From positions 11,684,417 to 11,748,416 of the forward strand of contig NC_045149.1 of the NCBI RefSeq assembly GCF_008831285.2: a stretch of DNA of 64,000 nt, read 5' to 3'. Source of the stretch: Nymphaea colorata (lineage: Eukaryota > Streptophyta > Magnoliopsida > Nymphaeales > Nymphaeaceae). The position numbers and the translations under genes are program-made. The notes under the pieces were generated by a model. It was given only the letters and a program-made list of their open reading frames with translations, did not search any database and was not told the DNA's origin. Shown here piece after piece: positions 56,090 through 64,000 of this stretch; position 1 is the stretch's first letter; the number at the start of each line of letters is the position of its first letter.

Positions 56090-56480
56090 TGTTAATACAT
56101 ATACTCTTAATGTTAGTAAAGCTGAATATTATAGATATATCACTGATATCATGGGATTAGTTACTGTGAGAGACTAAAGTATGTTATATTTATATGTGAA
56201 TGGTATGATGTTTTGAGCGCATGTCAAAGAGACATTTAAGTTGATGAATTTACGTTCACATTTATTAACATCAACTACAGATGTTTGAATGACAAACCAT
56301 TTGTTTTAGCATCGAGTGTCAACAAATTTTTTATGTGAATGCTCCAGTAGACAACAACTGGCATGTTGCTGTTAAAACAAAAACCTAAAGACTTATACAA
56401 CATACTAAGACATATGACAAAATGTGAAATAGATGTATAAAACTTGTCAAGTGGTTAAGTTGACAATGTCAACGACGATA
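56090..56480 (+). pseudogene. CACTA DUF4216 domain remnant
   Basis: KAEYYRYITDIMG, RLKYVIFICEWYDVL, VDEFTFTFININYRCLNDKP and FVLASSVNK, then DNNWHVAVKTKTKDLY recall the DUF4216 pattern of CACTA elements. Two frame changes are needed to join them. Confidence 0.72.
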
Positions 56481-57676
56481 CTGATTGGGTTATAGATAAT
56501 AAGCATACAATATTGGTTAATGACTGATACAAATATATCTTTTTATGACCTTGCATTGTACAGTTCAATTTTATTATTTCATTATGTATATATCTTCATT
56601 TGTTCTTGCTATTTTACTTGAATAGTTGAAACTGATGTACAGATAACTATATATAGGAGAAGACATGTTATTCCATGTACATACAAGACCAAATCATAGC
56701 GGGAGGAAAGTATGTATATATTTTGTATATTAATGAATTTTTCATATAAGGACAACATATAAAATATATGTGTTTTTGTGTTTGAAGTTAGCAAAAAAAT
56801 GCTCAAACACATGCTCAATAAAAATATTTGCAAACAGGCATGTAGAGTTTTGCATGTTTTAAGAAAAATGGGGTAAATGTTCTATGTGTTCATGTACTCT
56901 ATGACTAAATATATTAATTTATAACTTGTTTTGTAATATACAATTTGGGTAAAGTTCAAAGCATTAATCAAGCACTAAGTTGTTCATTGCTATTAGGAAT
57001 AGTATGAACCCAAACTATTCAAACCCTGAAACCGATAGTGTGATTGTAAGTGTCAATCAAATATTTATTATTCTTCTATCTTAGCAATTGTACACAATTA
57101 CATTATTTATAATATACTTTATTATATTTATAAGATCAACTGAAAGAACAACTCAAAACATTGCATGAAGGGATGCAAGATACATCAAAAAGTAATGATG
57201 TCTACTTCAAGGTGATGGGACATAAGAGACATAGTCGAGTATGAATAATGGAAATTGGTGTCAGTCCTTACTTTGGTTTGTCCTCTAACACAAGAGTCAC
57301 ACATGTCCTAAAAAAAAAATGCATTATTGTAAGATAAAGTTTTCATGCTTAGGCCGTAAATGTTGCAATTTCAAGAATTGCAAGAGAAGGTCACTCAGTT
57401 TATGCACAACAGCTTAGTGATTCTAGTTATGTAAAGTTTAATTTTTAATAATGGATTTTATTTGTTAAACTTCATTTCTGTTTGTTCTTACTTGTTTTTT
57501 TAATGTTCATTTTAGACATGCCGACATTGCCAAACTTTGCACAATTTCCACCTCAACGATGACATTACTGAAGGAGCAATTTTTGTTCTTAGTTTTAGGT
57601 TATAACACTGTGGATATAAACATAATTTTGAACTTTAGTTATTCAATTGTGGTATATTACAACTTCAAACTTTTAT

Positions 57677-57736
<60 letters not shown>

Positions 57737-57839
57737 GTTATGGACATGTAACTGTTTAGATGGTTTTATTGTAAGCATGTTTACATTTGCAGATGTATTT
57801 TTTATTTTTGAAATTAATTTCAATCATGGATTGGAAAAA
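56481..57839. other. CACTA 3' internal region
   Basis: Lies between the DUF4216 remnant and the subterminal repeats. An AT repeat followed by a GT repeat occupies 57677-57735. No further domain recognised. Confidence 0.45.
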
Positions 57840-58285
57840 AAATTAACAAATATTGACCGACGCATAGAAGTGCATCGATAAAGAATATTACCGACAATGA
57901 AATGAACGCCGGTTAAGTATTATCAACGTTTGGGAGAGTGTTACTAAAAATTTTTCCTGAGGTCCATGAGAATGTCGATAAAAACTTTTACTGACATCTA
58001 AAAAAGTGTTGATAAAAATTATCACTGATGCCATGATTCTCACCATTAAAACTATTATTGATGTCCAACAAGCGTCAGTAATAGCTTATTTAACAACGTT
58101 TTCGACACGTCGGTGAAAATATCTACACCGACGCATGCAAAGATGCATGTTGTAGAAATGTTAGTGATAGCTTTCACTAACATTCTCTTCACCGACAATA
58201 AATGTTGGTAAAAGTTTACGGACATCGTTTTCTCTTTTACCAGAATTTTTTGGCTATCTATAAATACTAGTTTTTTGTAGTGGTA
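57840..58285. repeat. CACTA right subterminal repeat region
   Basis: Words such as GACCGACGCAT, ACCGACGCATG, GTCGGTGAAAA and GTCGATAAAAAC recur on both strands before the terminal CACTA motif at 58285. Confidence 0.75.
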
Positions 58286-59980
58286 GTGGTTTATCGCATA
58301 TAATATGATGATTTATTTGTGAGAACCAGCATGCAACTATAATAGTTCATATGACTTAGTGATTTATCTAACAATATAAACAAGTTTAATAGTCACATGC
58401 TACAACAATGTAGCAAGCAATGTGTTTTTGAAGGATGTATTCCAAGTGTATTGTGGTAAACCTATATAATGCTAGAATGATATATTACATATAGTACAAA
58501 AAGTAAATTATTCCACAATCACAACAGTTTACATGACATATTTGCTCTAATGACTTGATACAGTGATCACTTCGAGATAGGGATTATGATTCCCTAGATC
58601 TTACATCCTGCTACAAGAAAGGAAGAAAAATGCAGAAAAATAAAGTGTAAAAGTAAATGAACAGGGAATTAAAACTGAAAGTAAGGAAAAAGATAAAGAA
58701 AAATAACTGGAAAAAAACATCTCAAGATTTCTCAAATCTCTTTTACAAATTCGATCAATCTAACTTGTACATTCAAGCTCAATTCAAGGTCCTACCTATT
58801 CTCATCTGGGTCCACCAAATAGATTTGGATCAAACCTAATCCATAACCAGTTGGGTTTACCCCAGAACACAAAATGCATATCTATACCCAAATTCAAGAC
58901 CAAACTCAAAGTCCAAATGCGAATCCATGATCTCTAGTCTAACAGCCAAATACATAACCATATCCAAAATACAAATCCAAACCCAACTAAATATCCCAAC
59001 CCATATTTGTATCCAAACTACAACTCAAAGCAAGCCATCCCAATTTTTCCAAACTGGATATAAGTAGATTACTTAATTCAGGAAACAAAGAATGAAGGGG
59101 GACGAAGGAATTAACATAAACAGAAATACAGATTTTCTGTTGCTAATTCAGGGTTTTTTCTTTTGCTATCTTATTTAGTTTTGGAACCTGGATTGAATCT
59201 AGAATATAAATCCAAATCTTATGACTAGATCTAATTGGTCCATATCCATATATTTGTATCCAGATCCATAAATCCATTTTTTTTATCTATTCAAGGTGTC
59301 CTTACATTCATTTGGGAAAGAGTTTTGAAAAATCTTGAAATGGAACTTTTTTTCTGTTATTTTCTTTATATTTTGTTTTAATTACCTGTCATTTACTCGA
59401 TATTTATTTCGTACATTTGCTTCAGTTATTTATAATTTCAGCAGTTGTTTCCTTAAATTTCTTTCGTCCTTCCCCTTGGTTTGGTTTAGAGCAATTCTGC
59501 CGCATTACAATTAGTTTTCGAAGTATTTATTACCTCTGCATCAAGAATTTTATTACAATGAAATTATTTTTTATATTTTTAGCATAAAACGTTTTAAGAA
59601 AAGACTATTGGATGTGCAAGTTTATTTTTTTTATTTAATGTATATTCAATTACTATAAAGAAAAATTTTAGCAATAATACATTGCTGAGATTTGGAAGTG
59701 TATGTATGATGTAATCATGTCGATGTCGATCAGATGTTTTTAGATAGTTAAAATTTAAAAAATTGTTACAGAAAATAGTCATTATATTCGCATTAGCAAC
59801 CATTTTTAAAAGATTGATTTTTCTTATATATATATATATATATATATATGCTGTTGTCCGGTGGCAAAATATTTAAATTTTGATGCTAATTATTAACCAT
59901 TGTTACACAATAAATTGTTACCAATGGTTATTAAATATTTTGCCATTTGGGAGTTGATTGATTTCAATTCTTCTTCTTCT

Positions 59981-60037
<57 letters not shown>

Positions 60038-60089
60038 CTATATATATATATATATATATATTATATGTGTGTGTAAACTGAAGTCCTCT
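58286..60089. other. Spacer with low-complexity sequence
   Basis: No gene recognised. Degenerate ATCCAAAT/AACCCA-type words occur at 58860-59040 and 59205-59280. A CT run followed by AT runs lies at 59988-60062. Confidence 0.5.
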
Positions 60090-60261
60090 GGTCCGTCTGG
60101 CCTCTCACGTAGCCTGATGGCTAGGGGCATCTGACCAGCCAGACAATATAGGGGTTTGATCCCTCCAGGCTGGAGGGATCCCCTCGCATCAAGGTCGTCC
60201 GATAGTTCTCATATAGTGGCTTCTTTCACAAGCAGGGAGGGCAAAAGCCGGGAGAAATGCA

Positions 60262-60262
<1 letters not shown>
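60090..60262 (+). mobile_element. tRNA-derived SINE
   Basis: A pol III A box TAGCCTGATGG (60110-60120) and a B box GGTTTGATCCC (60153-60163) are 32 bases apart, as in a tRNA-like head. A short unrelated body follows. AT microsatellites border both sides (60018-60062 and 60264-60303), so it may have inserted into, or spawned, the AT repeat. Confidence 0.75.
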
Positions 60263-60303
<41 letters not shown>

Positions 60304-60308
<5 letters not shown>

Positions 60309-62087
60309 GCAATAGATAATTGACAAATGATTAAAATTTTAAAATTTGTTACTAAAAAAGCATAAATAATTGCTAAAGCTAATATAAACCACTGCTGCAA
60401 CATAAACCATTGCTAATCCTCCACCTGGTTAATGTTTGACAATGGAAAAAGGTGTGTTCGACCTAGTCAAAACCAGGCCCATTTGTTATAAAGGTGGATC
60501 TGGACTAACTGGAGAAGTCATTGCAAAATGGCCACTTAAAGCCAACAAACATGGAAAGTTCTTTAAGTTTTCATTTTTTTAAACCCTGATGGCTTCGGAC
60601 TAGCTTCTAAGGAGCGCTTCATCTGTTTTTTCTTGATGTTGTAAAATATTGGATCTCTGATCCCATTGGAATCCGTAAAAACCTGATATGTATGCCGATA
60701 TGCATCATATCAGTAATCACTAATCCCATTACATCCGCAAGTCAAACGCAACAGAGAAGGTTCAAAGGTGCAAGAGGAAAGCTAGTGAGGTATGGATTAG
60801 CATCAATCTTTCAATTGTTTGGTATCTTCAATTTCACACCTTCGCGTTCAACAATAAAATGATCTTAGATTTGTTGGATTTTGAGCTGGGAAGTTTCAAT
60901 TCTCTTTCCTAAATGGAGAAACCTGCCTTAGTCTCCGAGGGGGTTGGCACAACAATTGAACCAAGAACTAGTCGGCGGCCAGTTTCAGTTTTCAATATCA
61001 GTGTGTCCACTCTTCGTGCTGCCAAAAAAAAAAAAAAAACCTTCACTGATGCGCAAGTTGAAACATGGCAGGGACAACATCCCAAATTACCAAAAACAGA
61101 CCATGTACCTAATGAAACAAAGAATTGGGTGATAACTTCGGCTCTTATTTAGGCGATAGGACTACTCAGCTACAAATAGAAAACTGGAGCAAATCCTACC
61201 CGCAGTTGTATGTGAACTCCCAATATCCAAAGTAAATGCCCCAAAAACATGAGCTCTATCCTTAGAAAAGTTTGGACTGTGACCAGCTGCCATCAACCGG
61301 CACTATCTCATTCATACTTGTGCCACTAAGGATTGTGCAGCAAATCTCCATTCCTAGTTGGGTTATTGGCCCCAATGGACATGGCATATCTGGTCAAGCC
61401 GGTTAGAGTGTAAACAATGCATTGTCAGTTATAATCCTGTGGGTACTACTCTCATATACTGCAAACGATGGTGCTGGTGCTGCAGCCACCTAAGTCCCAA
61501 AGCAGGCCATGAACCCGAGAGTAAGGTGTGTGAGGCTTCAGCTTTTCAAGTACCACCCCAACCCCAAGTTGGGTTATTGACTTGGACCGTCACATTGTGA
61601 AGAATGAATGTCGAGAAAAAAAAAGGCCTAGTCTTATATTGGATTAAGGAACAAGGTAACCACCCTTGCATCAGACTATATGAACGTTTCTGACTCATCC
61701 ACATGATTTGCCTTCTATATCAGTCCATCCTGATACCAGTTGTCGACCAAAGCTCCCTAAATGTAATCATCAATTAAAAACATTTCCTGAACCGCCCATT
61801 TCACAAATATCCACAAAAAGGAAAAAAAACAGATACCAAGAAACATAGCATTGCCAGCAACACAGTAATCAGTATTAATTAGACTCACATATTTGATGCG
61901 ATCTCCTTTAGTTACTGCTTGACAGCTAAAGCACTTGTTCACATCAGTTGTCCATTCCCGCCAAAATTTTCAAGAAGCAATGATCAGCTGAATGCCAGCG
62001 GGCTATTGAACAAGCATGCAACAAACAGCTTCTAGTTCTATAATATATAAAAAGAGTAACTGGTAAATTACAAGTCATCATCAGTCA
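60304..62087. other. Spacer downstream of the zinc-knuckle gene
   Basis: Two short plus-strand frames (60913-61152 and 61358-61600) and one minus-strand frame with CFSCQAVTKGDR (61757-61942) occur, but none has a recognised domain. The 3' UTR of the zinc-knuckle gene starts below 62088. Confidence 0.4.
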
Positions 62088-62284
62088 TCACCTCATAAAC
62101 TTGACAACTTTAGGTCCTTGTTTCTTCTTAGCATTTACATGGTCACCAACATTGGAGGAAGACGGAATTTCCTTAGGATTAGGTTCCTTCTGTTGGGGTT
62201 CCTCTACCGTGAAATCATCTTCTAAATCATCTCCACTGCTGAAAATTATTTTTCTTGCCTGTGTGAAGTTTGCAAATCCATTTG
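62088..62284 (-). CDS. Zinc-knuckle gene, last coding exon
   Basis: Completes S, then NGFANFTQARKIIFSSGDD and a charged tail ending VVKFMR and TGA. Confidence 0.9.
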
Positions 62285-63961
62285 CTGTCGACAAATGATA
62301 ATATTAATGGTTAGGAAGTCTTTGCTAGGAAAAAACAATAACTATTTAGGTCCAAGGAATCGTCTTTTCTCATCCTTCCGGCTCCACAGGTGCAGAAAAT
62401 GGAAAACACAGTGTATGAAGTAAAAGAAACATCTATATATAAATAAAATTTGCTAATAAAGTTAGATGCTGAACTAATGAAACTCACATGTCTGATCTGT
62501 TCCTGAATGAATAATGGTGCTTTTGTTGTGCTTGCTTGGACAATCTTTAGCTAGATGTGTGACACCACCGCAAACTTTACAGCAACCACCCTACACAAAA
62601 TCGAACAAATACTCTTCATTCTGAAATATTTAAATTTTAAATACTTGAACAAACAAAACTGGCATTAGCATTTGTGTGCAAATCCAGTTGGTTCATGCGC
62701 AAGACCTTAAAAGATTTGGATAAATAATCTTGGCATGCATATTCACAAGCTATTATGATCTGGACAAATTTTGGTAAAAATAGGTTCACTTTCATGTATT
62801 ACCAGAGCCTGATCAAAGGATCATATTAGAAAAATGTCCAAACACAAACAAGAATGATGATTCCTCCTACCTCAACCACGACAAATAATGAAAGCTCTGT
62901 CAGTCTTTGAAGAAACAAACAATTAAAGAAATAACTACAATACAAAATCTTGAACTTTAAAACTGTCACCCATAGCAAAATGAGAACCCCACGTCAGAGT
63001 TCTACTATGGCACATCTCATTTTGCTAGTTATCCGGTAAACAATCGGACCTATAATCCAGCAACATCTCATGTATACTTATTACATTATAGACAGAGATG
63101 TTTAAAATGTAAAACAACAATGGATAATGAAAATTGCAAAGGGCATGTGCCAAATCTAAATATTTACCATGAATTGACCAAAGGATAATTAAAAAACTAC
63201 ATGAAAAGCAAGCAGTAAAAGAAATTATACCTTAGGATAAATTCCATGCTTGTTATCTGGACAATTCTTACTCAAGTGGCCTTCCATCTTGCATATAAAG
63301 CACTCAGCAAATTTAGTTCCCCCTACATTTGTAAAGCAGCAATCTGCTCAATCAATATGAAATGAAAATAGAAATACAGAAAGCGAAGTGTAAACACAAT
63401 TCACACAAAAAAAATGGAAATGACAACGCATATGAGAACATGATATGCAATTGAGTCAAGATTCACCGCATATGTGTTGAAGTGCAAATCAACATGCATA
63501 TTAAGCAAATTGATGCATTCATGCTGTGTTCATGGCAAAAGAATTACCATCCTGAAGAGGCATAGGACATTTGGAAAGGGAATGCCCAATTCCACCACAA
63601 TTATAGCATTTCTTCTCTTTATCTCCATAGAACTTCGGGCAGTTCTTAAGACTGTGGCCTCGATGCCGACAAAGCAAACAGATCTGCAATATTCACAATA
63701 AAAAGCATATATGACTCATGAATGAAAAAAGTCTTACAATAGTAGTTCTGCAACACTAGATTTGAACATCAAAATTAACAGGGTGCAAAGTTCCATAAAG
63801 TCAAGACTAACCAACAAAAAATTTATCATAATTTGCACCAAAGACCAGGTTCATGATCATGTGTACATCTAACACCAAATGCACCATTGTACTTCATGAC
63901 TATAGTCAAAGGTCATGTTGAAGATGGTCAGTACCTTGCCATGAACTTTCTCTCGTTCTTC
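62088..63961 (-). CDS. ZCCHC9-like zinc-knuckle protein, 3' part (five exons)
   Basis: Exons on the minus strand: 63961-63935, 63683-63548, 63322-63231, 62590-62488 and 62284-62088 (TGA). All have GT-AG sites and matching phases. Four CCHC knuckles follow each other: CLLCRHRGHSLKNC, CYNCGGIGHSLSKC, CFICKMEGHLSKNC and CKVCGGVTHLAKDC, then a basic/acidic tail with SGDDLEDDF and KKQGPKVVKF. This layout and the NKHGIYPK linker match plant homologues of ZCCHC9 (Arabidopsis At5g52380), presumed RNA-binding nuclear proteins; the plant role is not established. The N-terminus is outside the window. Retrotransposon gag is excluded by four intron-separated knuckles. Confidence 0.92.
62488..62590 (-). 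CDS. Zinc-knuckle gene, exon with knuckle 4
   Basis: Thirty-four codons plus one base, GGCCKVCGG to GTDQT; donor GTGAGT, acceptor TGTGTAG. Confidence 0.9.
63231..63322 (-). CDS. Zinc-knuckle gene, exon with knuckle 3
   Basis: Two bases plus thirty codons, GTKFAECFICK to HGIYPK; donor GTATAA, acceptor AATGTAG. Confidence 0.92.
63548..63683 (-). CDS. Zinc-knuckle gene, exon with knuckles 1 and 2
   Basis: Forty-five codons plus one base; donor GTAATT, acceptor ATATTGCAG. Confidence 0.92.
63935..63961 (-). CDS. Zinc-knuckle gene, exon before first knuckle
   Basis: EERERKVHGK-type coding (nine codons from GAAGAACGAG to GGCAAG), donor GTACTG, acceptor GTTACAG. The acceptor could lie further upstream, making the exon longer. 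Confidence 0.55.
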
Positions 63962-64000
63962 CTGTAACCTTGTTTTCTATTTTTATATACACTAACTCTT

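Larger units (their letters stand above)
50880..58285 (+). mobile_element. Decayed CACTA (En/Spm) transposon with a 3-kb insertion
   Basis: Plus-strand remnants in the standard order: TNP2 transposase (50880-51880), DUF4218 (51880-52220 and 55375-55445) and DUF4216 (56090-56480). The right end reads CTAGTTTTTTGTAGTG at 58270-58285, the reverse complement of CACTACAAAAAACTAG. Subterminal ACCGACGCAT and TCGGTGAAAA-like words fill 57840-58280. The left end was not found; the element seems truncated near the CCZ1 promoter. Stops and frameshifts are common. Confidence 0.82.

Noticed and set aside
62088-63961. CCHC knuckles taken as retrotransposon gag
   Set aside because: Four knuckles are separated by spliceable introns with matching phases, and the linkers match the ZCCHC9-like plant family.

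Overview
The window is nuclear DNA from a flowering plant: intron-containing genes with GT-AG junctions, AT-rich spacers, dinucleotide microsatellites, and dense nested plant-type transposons (Ty1/copia, CACTA, hAT, Harbinger-like, a TRIM, a SINE). I cannot name the species. The very long transposon-filled introns suggest a lineage with expanded introns, but that is only a guess.

Three host genes are supported by reading exons across splice sites. (1) Plus strand, 2108-6079: the last two exons in view of MSH3 (mismatch repair, MutS-beta); the upstream exons lie beyond the left edge because a copia element (1-1403) sits in the preceding intron. (2) Minus strand, 49927 down to 21522: a complete nine-exon CCZ1 gene, a subunit of the MON1-CCZ1 Rab7 exchange factor. 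Its reading frame of about 515 codons stays open across every junction although the gene spans 28.4 kb. (3) Minus strand, 63961 down to 62088: the 3' part of a ZCCHC9-like gene with four CCHC zinc knuckles (compare Arabidopsis At5g52380).

Layout. 1-1403: 5' end of a minus-strand copia. 1404-6079: MSH3. 6600-11660: an old plus-strand copia 3' end whose LTR is split by a second, minus-strand copia (6991-11315). 12365-13290: Harbinger-like TIR element with 3-bp TSD. 14139-14863: hAT-like element holding a perfect 45-bp-arm palindrome. 16010-16386: CACTA-related fragment. 17994-19857: a tandem array of about 709 bp whose parts come from either side of the last CCZ1 exon. 21522-49927: CCZ1, with intron 4 holding a decayed plus-strand copia that itself carries a solo LTR, intron 2 holding a hAT element split by a young, nearly intact 5.1-kb copia plus a second hAT transposase remnant, and intron 1 holding another hAT-type element and a TRIM. 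50880-58285: a decayed CACTA element with TNP2, DUF4218 and DUF4216 remnants, interrupted by a 3-kb insertion. 60090-60262: a tRNA-type SINE in an AT microsatellite. 62088-64000: the zinc-knuckle gene.

The three host genes have unrelated roles. The main biology visible is how transposons were layered into introns without breaking the exons. No CRISPR, operon or bacterial feature is present, and I found no convincing new molecular system.
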